A stretch of 64,000 bases of DNA from Francisella uliginis. GTDB taxonomy: Bacteria; Pseudomonadota; Gammaproteobacteria; Francisellales; Francisellaceae. How positions within the stretch are numbered: the stretch's first letter is position 1; every line of letters starts with the position of its first letter. A model generated the notes under the pieces. That model ran no database searches, had not been told where the DNA came from, and saw nothing but the letters and a program-made list of their open reading frames with translations. The stretch spans positions 558,001 through 622,000 of the forward strand of contig NZ_CP016796.1 of assembly GCF_001895265.1 (NCBI RefSeq), given 5' to 3'. Positions 51,840 to 59,811 of the stretch are shown piece by piece. Both the position numbers and the translations under genes were made by a program.

Positions 51840-53306
51840 ATGGAAGTTTTAATGTCCAATTTTTTTAATCAGCCGAAAGCTTTTTATACCATCTTTATGT
51901 TAGAAATATGGGAGCGCTTTGGCTATGGTGCTTTAGTTGCAATACTTGTTGTTTATTTGCAAATAGGTGGAATTCATTTAAGTGAAAGTGGGGCTATAGC
52001 AACATATGCAGCTTTTGCAGCTTTAGTTTATGCTTTTATTGTCTTAGGGGGTTATATTGGTGATATGATCCTTGGTGCAAAAAGGACAATATTGCTTGGT
52101 TTAATTATACTTCTTAGTGGTTATGCTCTATTAGTTTTTGAGGATAAGGAATCAACTTTATGGGGCTTATCTTTTATATGTGTTGGTACCGGGCTATTTA
52201 AATCTAATCCAACTAGTTTGCTAGCTAAATGTTATGTAAATAGTGATTCTGGGAAAATTAGTAATGCATTTACTTTATTCTACATGGCGATAAATATTGG
52301 CTCGTTATTAGGTATGCTAATGATTCCAACCATAGCAAAAAACTTTGGCTATTCATCTAGTTTTATAGCTATTTCAATGGCTCTTGTTTTAGCAATTATG
52401 ACATTTGTAGGCTTCGGTTTTACTATGAAAAATATCTATACATATGCTGGAGGTAAGAAATTAAATTATAAATATTTGTTTTTTGTGATCGTAGGTGTGG
52501 CTATTATGATATATATAGTTAAGTTTTTATTAGCGTATATACTAATTGCTAAACTAATAGTTGTTTTAACTTTCATATTATCATTTTGCATTTATATATA
52601 TTTAGCTTACCTGTATAAGAAAGAAGGCTATTTTTATAAAATGATGTTAGCGTTAATTTTAATGTGTGAAGCGATGGTATATAAAGTCTCTTATATTCAA
52701 ATGGCTTCTTCAATAAATTTATTTACCATAAAAAATACAGATCATTCTATTTTAGGTTTAACTATAGCTCCAGAAACTTTCCAGTCATTTAATCCTTTTT
52801 GGATATTCGTTTTAAGTCCAATATTGGCTTTTTATTATGTTCGTTCGGAAAATTCTAAGTTTGATATAAATGTATATACTAAGTTTTCTATAGGCTTGTT
52901 TAGTATAGGTTTTTCTTTTATAGTATTGTATATTTCTCGTTTTAGTGCTGTTGATGGAGTTATTTCTGCGTATTGGTTGGTACTTAGCTATGCTCTTCAA
53001 GCGCTCGGAGAACTTTTGATTTCAGCAATAGGCCTATCAATGTTTACTAAGTTAGCTCCAGCGAAAGTAAATGGTTTTATGGTAGGTGTTTGGTGGGTGT
53101 TTTTAGCATTTGCATCAATATTAGGGGGTATCGTTGCTCAGCTAACAGCTATTGATAAAAATCAGGCAATAAATATGACCTTAAATACATCATTGGTTGA
53201 TTATACTAATTTCTTTTTATCTATTGGAGTTGTAATAATTATAGTTTCACTATTATCATTTAAACTATCGCCGTTTAAAAGAAAGCTTATGAATCAGGTG
53301 AGCTAG
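51840..53306 (+). CDS. POT/PTR-family proton-dependent peptide transporter
   Basis: 488 residues with about 14 helices. The POT hallmark ExxER appears in FMLEIWERFGYGALVAI, followed by GGYIGDMILGAKRTILLG and FTLFYMAINIGSLLGML (PTR2 signature). It imports di- and tripeptides with protons. Several Francisella species carry multiple paralogs. Candidate starts are ATG 51840 and ATG 51852 (MSNFFNQPKAFY). Convergent with the sugar transporter gene (5-nt gap). Confidence 0.88.
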   Translation: MEVLMSNFFNQPKAFYTIFMLEIWERFGYGALVAILVVYLQIGGIHLSESGAIATYAAFAALVYAFIVLGGYIGDMILGAKRTILLGLIILLSGYALLVFEDKESTLWGLSFICVGTGLFKSNPTSLLAKCYVNSDSGKISNAFTLFYMAINIGSLLGMLMIPTIAKNFGYSSSFIAISMALVLAIMTFVGFGFTMKNIYTYAGGKKLNYKYLFFVIVGVAIMIYIVKFLLAYILIAKLIVVLTFILSFCIYIYLAYLYKKEGYFYKMMLALILMCEAMVYKVSYIQMASSINLFTIKNTDHSILGLTIAPETFQSFNPFWIFVLSPILAFYYVRSENSKFDINVYTKFSIGLFSIGFSFIVLYISRFSAVDGVISAYWLVLSYALQALGELLISAIGLSMFTKLAPAKVNGFMVGVWWVFLAFASILGGIVAQLTAIDKNQAINMTLNTSLVDYTNFFLSIGVVIIIVSLLSFKLSPFKRKLMNQVS

Positions 53307-53311
53307 TAGAG

Positions 53312-54349
53312 TTAGTTAGTGAAAAAGTAAGCTGATGTTTGAGATAGTACAGCAATTATTAATACAGCTATTGCAAAAAACATATAGGTTTTAGCTTTTT
53401 TACTACTATAAAACCACTCTTTAAAAAAGAACCCCCAGAAATTTGATGTCAATATAATGAAAACCATAAAGATAGGGTAGGTAATTATTATTCCTAGACC
53501 TCCAAGTAAAGTACCAGAAATACTAAAAAATATAATACATTCAAAAAACATAAAAGCCATAGCGATAATAGCTATCTTTTCTGTAATAAAACTTTTGAAT
53601 AAGAATGTATTATATTTTTTAGGTAAGAGTTTTTTCTCTTTATTGTATTTATATTTAAAGTAGAGAATATTAGGAATAAATGCACCTAAAAAGATTATCA
53701 CCCAAGGCATATTGCTTTTTGTTAGTAATGATAAACTATCAAGGTTTGGATTTTTCATAAAGAAGCTTACTCCATAATTAAAAACAAAAGCTTGGGTCAT
53801 TGATCCAATACCTGCAGTAATACAGCATATTATACCAATGATAAAGCTACTACTCTTCTTATCAAGAGTTGCTCCGATATCTCTATCGCGTATTCTAGCT
53901 GCAATAGTTACAAGTGTTACACCTATTATAAATAGGATAAAGCTTAAGATTATTATTATTCCAAATGGAGTAAGTAACTTAGATTGATTTAAGATAACTA
54001 ATGGAAGAATTGAACCACCTGCTGTAGCAAGTCCGATATTTATACCAAAAGTTATTGATATCCCAACATGCTTGAATGCAACAAGGCAGCAAATCATTCC
54101 AGCACCCCAAATAAAACCTCCAATAAAAAGGGTAAGTAGGACTTTTGTCGAGATATAGCTGTAGTAAGTAGCAAAATCGTTACAAAAAAGATATAAAGTT
54201 AGAATCGGTATGATTACATATGCCCAATAAGAGAAATGAAACCATACCTGATTCTTTGATGTATTGTTTATTAGTTTAGATGGGACTGCAAAGCTACCAT
54301 TTAAAGCACCTCCAACTAGTGCTAATAAAATAGCGAAAGAAAGTAACAT
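53312..54349 (-). CDS. RhaT-like sugar transporter
   Basis: 345 residues, about ten helices, resembling the L-rhamnose:proton symporter RhaT and related GRP/DMT carriers: LVGGALNGSFAVPSKLINN at the N-terminus, GGFIWGAGMICCLVAFKHVGISI, and a C-terminal NFWGFFFKEWFYSSKK. The start codon shares a base with the ROK kinase stop (TAATG), so transport and phosphorylation of one sugar are probably coupled. The substrate is unknown; rhamnose itself would not use a ROK kinase. Confidence 0.72.
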   Translation of the reverse strand: MLLSFAILLALVGGALNGSFAVPSKLINNTSKNQVWFHFSYWAYVIIPILTLYLFCNDFATYYSYISTKVLLTLFIGGFIWGAGMICCLVAFKHVGISITFGINIGLATAGGSILPLVILNQSKLLTPFGIIIILSFILFIIGVTLVTIAARIRDRDIGATLDKKSSSFIIGIICCITAGIGSMTQAFVFNYGVSFFMKNPNLDSLSLLTKSNMPWVIIFLGAFIPNILYFKYKYNKEKKLLPKKYNTFLFKSFITEKIAIIAMAFMFFECIIFFSISGTLLGGLGIIITYPIFMVFIILTSNFWGFFFKEWFYSSKKAKTYMFFAIAVLIIAVLSQTSAYFFTN

Positions 54350-55215
54350 TAGTTGTGCTCCCCATAAAATTTTCTGCCTTCTTTTGCTATAAGGCTAGCT
54401 CCATAAAGAGCAGTATCATAATCAAAATCAGATATCTTTAGTTTTGGAGGAGAAACTATTTTAAGATCATTATTCATAACTTTTTCAGTTTCTTTTAGTA
54501 AGATATCTTTTTGTTTTGTAATTACTCCACCGCCAAAAACAATAATTTCAGGAGATAAAATACATGCGATGTTTCTTAATCCTTGACCTAAGTTGTATCC
54601 AACTTCTTTCCACTCATCTATAGATAGTTCTGCAGCTGGCTTATCGTATATTTTAGAAATACCTGTACCAGAGACAATAGCTGATAAGCAGTTCCTAGCA
54701 CCACATGCGCATTTGATACGTTCTGGGTGGCTACATTTGAACTCTATACTTTGGTGAGCAATTTCTGGATGAGAAAGGCCTCTGTAAACTAAGCCATTAA
54801 TTAAAAAGCCGCCACCCATGCCAGTGCTAAGTGTTATATATAAGAAAGTCTTTTGCTTATAACCTTTCAAATGATATTCAGATAATGCAGCTACATTAGT
54901 ATCAATATCAAAATAAAAAGGGCAATTATACTTATCTTCTATGATCCTCTTTAAAGGGACATCTCGCCATGTTGGCTGATGTAATGGAGAAACAGTTCCT
55001 TTGCTAACATCTAAAGGTCCTCCTATAGCAGCACCAATTCCTAGTATCTGAGAGCCTTGGCTAACTTCCTCAATCATCTCAAATAACATTTCTAAGCCAT
55101 CTGCTAATTCATAAGGAGTATCTCTTCTTGTACGTTTAAGTTCTTTACCATTTTTATTTACACTATGAACTAAAGTTTTTGTTCCACCAATATCTAAACC
55201 AATATATATAGCCAA
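54349..55215 (-). CDS. ROK-family sugar kinase
   Basis: 288 residues. ATP-binding YIGLDIGGTKTLVHSV at the N-terminus, catalytic Asp in FYFDIDTNVAALSEYH, GTGMGGGFLINGLVYRG-type glycine loop (TLSTGMGGGFLING), and the ROK zinc motif CACGARNCLSAIVSG. There is no N-terminal DNA-binding domain, so it is a kinase (glucose, fructose, ManNAc or similar), not a repressor. It is coupled to the transporter. The nested IS4 element ends 73 nt upstream, separating this operon from its original 5' region. Confidence 0.88.
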   Translation of the reverse strand: MAIYIGLDIGGTKTLVHSVNKNGKELKRTRRDTPYELADGLEMLFEMIEEVSQGSQILGIGAAIGGPLDVSKGTVSPLHQPTWRDVPLKRIIEDKYNCPFYFDIDTNVAALSEYHLKGYKQKTFLYITLSTGMGGGFLINGLVYRGLSHPEIAHQSIEFKCSHPERIKCACGARNCLSAIVSGTGISKIYDKPAAELSIDEWKEVGYNLGQGLRNIACILSPEIIVFGGGVITKQKDILLKETEKVMNNDLKIVSPPKLKISDFDYDTALYGASLIAKEGRKFYGEHN

Positions 55216-55240
55216 TTTCTTTTCCCTTTATTTAAAAATC

Positions 55241-55252
55241 ATAAAACTCTAA
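55241..55252. repeat. Half of an inverted repeat split by the IS4 insertion
   Basis: ATAAAACTCTAA here is the exact reverse complement of TTAGAGTTTTAT at 58598-58609. In the pre-insertion sequence the arms would be about 36 bp apart, 25-90 bp upstream of the ROK gene. It may be an operator or leader structure now pulled apart. Confidence 0.45.
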
Positions 55253-55279
55253 TACTATATAAAAAGAATAATAGAATCT

Positions 55280-55300
55280 ATACAGTTTCTCTGTACACGA
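55280..55300. repeat. Left target duplication and inverted repeat of the IS4 element
   Basis: ATACAGTTT at 55280-55288 is the 9-bp target duplication, then the terminal repeat CTCTGTACACGA at 55289-55300. Matching right-hand copies are TCGTGTACAGAG at 58579-58590 and ATACAGTTT at 58591-58599. Confidence 0.9.
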
Positions 55301-56232
55301 TGATTTTCATATTTTGAGTTCCTTATTTGTTTTATTGAGTACTCTTAAGCAAAGAGAAAAGTCTTTTACAGAGAAGGCTATCTTTTGAATTGCATTAATA
55401 ATCATATCCAAACCATACCTAAAATAAGAGTTCTGCAACCTTCCATGCTTTTTTCTAGGAATAGGTTTTATTTTAGCATCTTTATACTCTCCAACCTTAT
55501 GAGCCCATACAAAGGCTATAGATATCAAAGCTATTAGCTTTGATATTTTATTAGTATCAGTCAAATGAGTATCTTCTAGATTAAATCCTCTGCCCTTAAA
55601 AGCTTGAAATAAATTTTCAATCTCCCACCTCATACCATAAATAGGTATCAGTCTCTTTATACTATTGGAATTACTAGCTACAATAAGTAGTTCACCAGTA
55701 TGCGATCTAGTGCCAGATAGATAAACACTTTGGTTACAAATACTTCTTTGATCTCTAAGATCCTTATGCTCATGAACAGTTAAGTCATCAAATAGTGTTG
55801 AGACCTTAGCGCTGAAACCTCTAGTGTTAGTTGTCATAAGGTTGTTTTTGATTCTAACAACATAATCAATACTTTGAGATTCTAACCAACTTAACCAGTC
55901 TTGACCTATAAACTCTCTATCTCCTAATATACAACCAATACGTTGTTTACCAAATTTAGCAATAAACTTTTTGACTAAATCTATTCTAAATCCAGAATCA
56001 GAATTACCTCTATGATCTAATAAATCATAATATAATGGTATTGCTATACCTTCATACACAGCTGATAGAACTAGAATATTTATATCTGTTTTTCCAAACT
56101 GCCAGTTTGTCCTATCAAGAATTAGATATAATTTATCTTTAGTTGATAAAAGATGTTGTATACTGAATTGGGCTATATCATCAATATCAAACTCTACTTC
56201 CTTGAAGAAGTTTTGGATTGTATCTTATAAAC

Positions 56233-56410
56233 AGTGATTAATCTTGTATTCTATCATCCTTGATAAAATATAAGAAAGAGATGAGACTTTGACCTTGGAT
56301 TGGTTATTGAAAACCGTGAGAATCAAAAAGCTCATCTCAATCACGACTTTAAAACGCGAACGGTAGAAAGGTCATCAAAGACCGAATGTACAATCCCGCG
56401 ATTATGAGCC
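56233..56410 (+). ncRNA. Predicted IS110 bridge RNA
   Basis: Two internal-loop hairpins are visible. Target loop: stem GAGATGAG (56278-56285)/CTCATCTC (56331-56338), apical GGTT/AACC (56302-56315). The left guide TTGGATT (56295-56301) equals the left flank 56213-56219. The right guide GAGAATC (56318-56324) pairs with GATTCTT at 57390-57396 (six Watson-Crick pairs and one G-T). Donor loop: stem CGCG (56355-56358)/CGCG (56397-56400), apical GGTC/GACC (56370-56383). The left guide ACGGTAGA (56360-56367) equals the right end and core 57384-57391; the right guide TACAATC (56389-56395) is the complement of GATTGTA at 56216-56222. RNA ends are estimates. Confidence 0.85.
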
Positions 56411-56430
56411 TAATAAAAAGGATACCAAAC

Positions 56431-57375
56431 ATGACAGATAAAACAATAAAGTATTTAGGAATAGATATATCAAAAAAGTGGATAGATGTTTGCTATGGCG
56501 ATAAAGGCAAAGTTAAGCGTATAGCCATGAAAAAGAGTAGCATCAACTCTTTCATAAAAAAGCATTTTGAAGAAAACGAAGCTGTTTTAGCAGTATTAGA
56601 AAGTACTGGAGGTTATGAAGTTCTGCCAGCAAAATGTTTAGAAAGCTTTGGCATAAAAGTCCACATAGCTCACCCTAACAAGGTGGTTTCATTTGCTAAA
56701 GCCATGGGATGTTTAGCAAAAACTGATGCTATAGATGCAAAAGTACTAAAGGCTTATGGTGCGTTTATTAAAGACGATGATATACGAGGCTTACCTAGCG
56801 ATCAAGATCTAGAGTTGAATGCACTAAGCTCTCGCCTAGGTCAGCTTAAAGAGACTCATCATCAAGAGGCTTGTCGTTTAGGTTTGGTTAAAGATAAAAT
56901 CTTGAAATCATCGAGTGAAAGAATGCTTAAATACCTGAAGAAAGAGATAGAGAAAATAGAGCAACACATGATGGCAATCATAAATGAAGATAAAGTACTA
57001 GCTAACAAGTTTGACATATTAACATCGATGCCTGGTATTGGTGCAAATACTGCCTGCTGTATTGTATGTGATTTACCTGAAATTGGCAGAATTAACAATA
57101 AAGAAATAGCTGCTTTAGTTGGTGTAGCACCTATTACAAATCAGAGTGGTATGAAAAGCGGCTATTCTGCAATTAAGTATGGTCGCTCTAAAGTACGCAA
57201 AACATTGTATATGGCTGCATTAGTAGCTACTAGGTTTAACTCTAGGATGAAGGATTTTTATAATCGTTTATTAGAAAATGGTAAAATCAAAAAGGTTGCT
57301 ATAGTTGCTGTTATGAGAAAAATGCTTGTAACTCTCAATGCTATGGTTAAGCAAAATATGCAATTTAGTGCTTGA
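56431..57375 (+). CDS. IS110-family transposase (bridge-RNA-guided recombinase)
   Basis: 314 residues from ATG 56431, preceded by AAAAGGA. The N-terminal RuvC-like DEDD domain has D12 (GIDISKKW), E57 (LESTGGYE), D99 and D102 (KTDAIDAK). A coiled coil (about 150-190) leads to the C-terminal Tnp domain with MPGIGANTACCI and GVAPITNQSGMKSG, whose Ser239 is the expected nucleophile, then KVRKTLYMAALVATR. All catalytic residues are present. An upstream in-frame ATG at 56386 lies in the donor loop of the bridge RNA, so I reject it as the start. It is inserted into the IS4 transposase gene. Confidence 0.93.
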   Translation: MTDKTIKYLGIDISKKWIDVCYGDKGKVKRIAMKKSSINSFIKKHFEENEAVLAVLESTGGYEVLPAKCLESFGIKVHIAHPNKVVSFAKAMGCLAKTDAIDAKVLKAYGAFIKDDDIRGLPSDQDLELNALSSRLGQLKETHHQEACRLGLVKDKILKSSSERMLKYLKKEIEKIEQHMMAIINEDKVLANKFDILTSMPGIGANTACCIVCDLPEIGRINNKEIAALVGVAPITNQSGMKSGYSAIKYGRSKVRKTLYMAALVATRFNSRMKDFYNRLLENGKIKKVAIVAVMRKMLVTLNAMVKQNMQFSA

Positions 57376-57389
57376 TTTTCAAGACGGTA
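57372..57389 (+). promoter_or_regulatory. Right-end -35 half of a circle-junction promoter (IS110)
   Basis: TTGATT at 57372-57377 overlaps the transposase stop. If the element circularises, joining 57389 to 56216, the 12 remaining right-end bases plus GATTG give a 17-bp spacer to TATCTT at 56221-56226. Each hexamer matches 4 of 6 consensus bases. Such a junction promoter would drive the bridge RNA and transposase, as described for other IS110 elements. Confidence 0.6.
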
Positions 57390-57502
57390 GATTCTTCTAT
57401 AGTTTGACTCTATCAGATTATTATTTTTAAAGTATCTAGCTATCTTCGATAGATTAACAGTTTGAGCTGATATTAGTCCAAGTAATAGATTGCTAAAGCA
57501 AT

Positions 57503-58451
57503 AGACCTCTTGCGAAATACTAATTATTCACCATATATATAGAAAGATTGCTTAAGAGATCCATAAAAATGCAAATAAGCTACGCAATATTGTCAAAGAA
57601 AGCCAGAATATTTAGAAAACTAACAGGTTTAAAACTAAAACATTTCAATAAAATCTTAACCGATGCCTCAAAATCCTTAGATGAAGGATTTCCAAGGATT
57701 GGCAGAAAGCCAAAAGTTGATAATCATGCAGATAGATTATTGTTAGTTTTAATATATTATCGTTGCTATATGACACAAGAATTTTTAGGCTACTTGATAG
57801 GATTAGATGAATCAAATGTAAATCGCCTAATTAGACGAGTAGAGTTACTACTAGTTAAAGAAATACATATAAAAAAAGATAGAAGCATGACTAATCAAAA
57901 AGTAGAAAGACTTTTAATAGATGCAACAGAACAGCCAATCCAGAGACCTAAGAAATTAAAACGAAGAAAGGCTAACTATTCAGGGAAGAAAAAAAGCCAT
58001 ACACAGAAAGTAGAAATAGCTATCAGTGAAGCAGGTCAAATAGTTAATGTTTCGAAGGTTTATCCAGGCAGTGTTCATGATATAACTGTTCGCAGAAAAT
58101 CAGATAAATTAGCTCGTGATGTTGATAAATATTGTGACAATGGCTACCAAGGTATTCAAAATGAATCTACTAAAGTAAAACTCCCCTATAAAAAGCCCAA
58201 AGGAGGTTCTTTAAGTATAGAGCAGAAGAATTATAATAAATGGCTTAGTAAGATTAGGATTTATGTTGAGCATAAAATTGCAGAAATTAAAAAGTTTCGT
58301 ATACTGGGTGAAACCTATAGAAGTTTTGGTAAAAAAGCTAATCTTAGGTTTAATTTAGTGGCTGGAATAGTTAATTTACAAAACGGATTCTAAAAAGAAA
58401 ATACCTACTTAGAAATAAAATGCCTCTGAAGTAGTATTTCGCAAGAGGTCT
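57503..58451 (+). mobile_element. IS5-family insertion sequence (ISFtu2-like)
   Basis: 949 bp with perfect 20-bp terminal inverted repeats AGACCTCTTGCGAAATACTA (57503-57522; complement at 58432-58451). The 3-bp AAT flanks both ends (57500-57502, 58452-58454); a 2-bp TA duplication with slightly shorter repeats is an equal reading. It interrupts the IS4 transposase between codons 24 and 25. Intact, with one transposase on +. The perfect ends argue for a recent insertion. Confidence 0.93.
57569..58393 (+). CDS. IS5-family transposase
   Basis: 274 residues from ATG 57569 (MQISYAILSKKARIF). An N-terminal helix-turn-helix (about 55-100: LVLIYYRCYMTQEFLGYLIG) precedes the DDE_4 catalytic domain: LLIDATEQPIQRPK (first Asp), YPGSVHDITVRR, VDKYCDNGYQGIQ (second Asp) and RIYVEHKIAEIKKFRIL (Glu). 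Complete, with no frameshift. A TTG seven codons upstream is a less likely start. Resembles the IS1031 subgroup to which ISFtu2 belongs; exact identity untested. Confidence 0.9.
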   Translation: MQISYAILSKKARIFRKLTGLKLKHFNKILTDASKSLDEGFPRIGRKPKVDNHADRLLLVLIYYRCYMTQEFLGYLIGLDESNVNRLIRRVELLLVKEIHIKKDRSMTNQKVERLLIDATEQPIQRPKKLKRRKANYSGKKKSHTQKVEIAISEAGQIVNVSKVYPGSVHDITVRRKSDKLARDVDKYCDNGYQGIQNESTKVKLPYKKPKGGSLSIEQKNYNKWLSKIRIYVEHKIAEIKKFRILGETYRSFGKKANLRFNLVAGIVNLQNGF

Positions 58452-58578
58452 AATCTACTCTTGACTTGTGCCAATCAAATATTTTAGATAAACTTCCTGT
58501 TAGCTGATTAAGGTGCTTTTTCATCTGTTCCAAATAATGAATATATAAGGCTTTAGTCAGCTAACTCAACTTTTTTTG

Positions 58579-58599
58579 TCGTGTACAGAGATACAGTTT
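58579..58599. repeat. Right inverted repeat and target duplication of the IS4 element
   Basis: TCGTGTACAGAG (58579-58590) is the reverse complement of the left terminal repeat, followed by the 9-bp duplication ATACAGTTT (58591-58599), identical to 55280-55288. Confidence 0.9.
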
Positions 58600-58691
58600 A
58601 GAGTTTTATAATTAAGTTTATTTTTCTTATAATAAAGTACGTTACATTGCTATTTATTTGAGATTAATTTTGGCCAAAAGTAAATTGTTTA

Positions 58692-58714
58692 TTTTTGACA
58701 GTCCTTGTCAAAAA
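58692..58714. promoter_or_regulatory. Palindrome TTTTTGACA-N5-TGTCAAAAA
   Basis: A perfect 9-bp inverted repeat with spacer GTCCT. The T-run is on the 5' side and the A-run on the 3' side on both strands, the opposite of a terminator, so it looks like a dimeric repressor or activator site. It lies 64 nt past the rsgA stop and, before the IS4 insertion, about 170 nt upstream of the ROK kinase, whose operon it may have controlled. Confidence 0.4.
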
Positions 58715-58777
58715 AAGACAAAGGTAATGAAGTAGTAATAGTAATAATTAATTTTTGTTTTACAAAAGTTTTTGTAG

Positions 58778-59659
58778 CTATTTAATTTCAGCTAATATTC
58801 GGTGATAATTTTTGAAACGAGTAGAATCTATATTGCCTTGCTTTAGTTGATTAACTATTTCACATCCTTTTGAATTTTCTTCGTGAGAGCAGTTTCTAAA
58901 TTGACACATTCCTTTATATTTTTTGAAATCTAAAAAACCATCAAAAAGTTCTTCTTTAGAAATATGCCATAGTCCAAACTCCCTAATCCCTGGTGAGTCA
59001 ATAATACTAGTATCATCATCAATCTCATAAAGAGTTGAGCAAGTAGTTGTATGACGTCCTTTCTTTGTGGAATTAGAAACAGCTGTAGTTTCTGTAATTT
59101 TCTCTCCTAGTATAGTATTTAAAGTTTCAGATTTACCAACTCCTGATTGTCCTAAAAATATTGAAGTATTATCTTTAAGAGTTTCTAAAAGCTTATCGAT
59201 ACCAATATTGTTTTTTGCTGAGATGTAAAAAACTTTATAACCGATCTCTTTATATACACTTACTAGATTCTCTATAAATTCTTTATCTTCGGGTGTTTGG
59301 CTATCTGTCTTATTTACTACTATTATCGGTTCGATATTACTGTTATGCAAAGCAGCTAAATACCTATCTATATAATGTTCAACAGGAGCGGGTGAGTGGG
59401 TAATGATAATTACAGCATAATCAATATTAGCCGCGACATTTTTATTTTTGCGTTGATACTGGTTAGGACGAGATATTAGGTTCTTTCTTTCTAATAGTTT
59501 TGTAATTACATAAGTTGAATTAGTATATTCAAGCTCAACATTATCACCGACAGTTAGCTCGCCTTTGAAGTTACTACGATAAAGAGCTGAGACCTTTTCA
59601 TTATTGGATAACTTAACTAAAATGTTACCGCCAAAATTTGTTATGATTTTTCCTTGCAA
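58778..59659 (-). CDS. rsgA: Ribosome small subunit-dependent GTPase A
   Basis: 293 residues, circularly permuted GTPase (YjeQ/YloQ). N-terminal OB fold (1-65, GKIITNFGGNILVKL), then G4 VVNKTDSQTPEDK near 117, G1 FLGQSGVGKSETLN near 170, switch TTAVSNSTKKGRHTTT, G3 IDSPGIREFGLW, and the zinc finger with CQFRNCSHEENSKGCEI. It checks late 30S maturation together with factors such as RsmA. No gene follows it before the IS4 element. Confidence 0.95.
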   Translation of the reverse strand: MQGKIITNFGGNILVKLSNNEKVSALYRSNFKGELTVGDNVELEYTNSTYVITKLLERKNLISRPNQYQRKNKNVAANIDYAVIIITHSPAPVEHYIDRYLAALHNSNIEPIIVVNKTDSQTPEDKEFIENLVSVYKEIGYKVFYISAKNNIGIDKLLETLKDNTSIFLGQSGVGKSETLNTILGEKITETTAVSNSTKKGRHTTTCSTLYEIDDDTSIIDSPGIREFGLWHISKEELFDGFLDFKKYKGMCQFRNCSHEENSKGCEIVNQLKQGNIDSTRFKNYHRILAEIK

Positions 59660-59739
59660 AGATGTAGATAAAATTATTTATTATTAAAATTTATTATAAG
59701 CTTTATTAATTAAATTGTTAATAATAACTATCAAGTTAT

Positions 59740-59768
59740 TTGAATAAGATTAAGTTCTTTGCTACTAT
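59740..59768 (+). promoter_or_regulatory. Candidate promoter for the first DUF2147 gene
   Basis: TTGAAT at 59740-59745, a 17-bp spacer and TACTAT at 59763-59768 preceded by TGC (extended -10). Initiation would be about 37 nt upstream of the gene's ATG, which has a strong AAGGAGAT ribosome site. Confidence 0.45.
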
Positions 59769-59811
59769 CAAAAAAGTCTTTTGGATTTTATATTAATAAA
59801 AAGGAGATAAA

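Larger units (their letters stand above)
56220..57389 (+). mobile_element. IS110-family element with bridge RNA
   Basis: About 1170 bp, flanked by GATT at 56216-56219 and 57390-57393; the true cut lies within this 4-bp shared core. There are no long terminal inverted repeats. A 211-nt non-coding left end precedes the transposase and only 14 nt follow it, the layout of the IS110 group whose left end encodes the bridge RNA. Ends were placed by restoring the interrupted IS4 reading frame (RRI|QNF), so they are accurate to within the 4-bp core. It appears intact. Confidence 0.92.
55307..58524 (-). pseudogene. IS4-family transposase, split into three fragments
   Basis: Fragment 1 (58524 to 58452) starts MKKHLNQLTGSLSKIFDWHK after a GGAACAG site. 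Fragment 2 (57499 to 57390) reads CFSNLLLGLISAQTVNLSK on to ESNYRRI. Fragment 3 (56215 to 55307) continues QNFFKEVEFDIDDIAQ, then LILDRTNWQFGK with the first catalytic Asp, LGDREFIGQDWL with the second, and the YREK-like YGMRWEIENLFQAFKGRG with the Glu. The lengths 73, 110 and 909 nt total 1092, exactly 364 codons including the stop, so no other mutation breaks the frame. The fragment on its own (from an internal ATG at 56059) lacks the first DDE residue and cannot be active. Confidence 0.9.
55289..58590. mobile_element. IS4-family insertion sequence interrupted by IS110 and IS5 elements
   Basis: Terminal inverted repeats of 12 bp and a perfect 9-bp target duplication (ATACAGTTT) define the ends. 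Inside, an IS110-family element (56220-57389) and an IS5-family element (57503-58451) are inserted. Without them, and without one copy of each junction repeat (GATT, AAT), the element is about 1176 bp with one 363-codon transposase on the minus strand. The element lies between the ROK kinase and rsgA. Both nested insertions are in the transposase N-terminal region, so the IS4 copy is dead. IS4-family elements such as ISFtu5 are known in Francisella; I do not assert identity. Confidence 0.9.

Noticed and set aside
56386-56430. Upstream ATG at 56386 as the IS110 transposase start
   Set aside because: It falls within the bridge RNA donor loop and has no ribosome site, whereas AAAAGGA precedes ATG 56431.
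58692-58714. Intrinsic terminator of rsgA
   Set aside because: The T-run precedes and the A-run follows the stem on both strands, opposite to a terminator.
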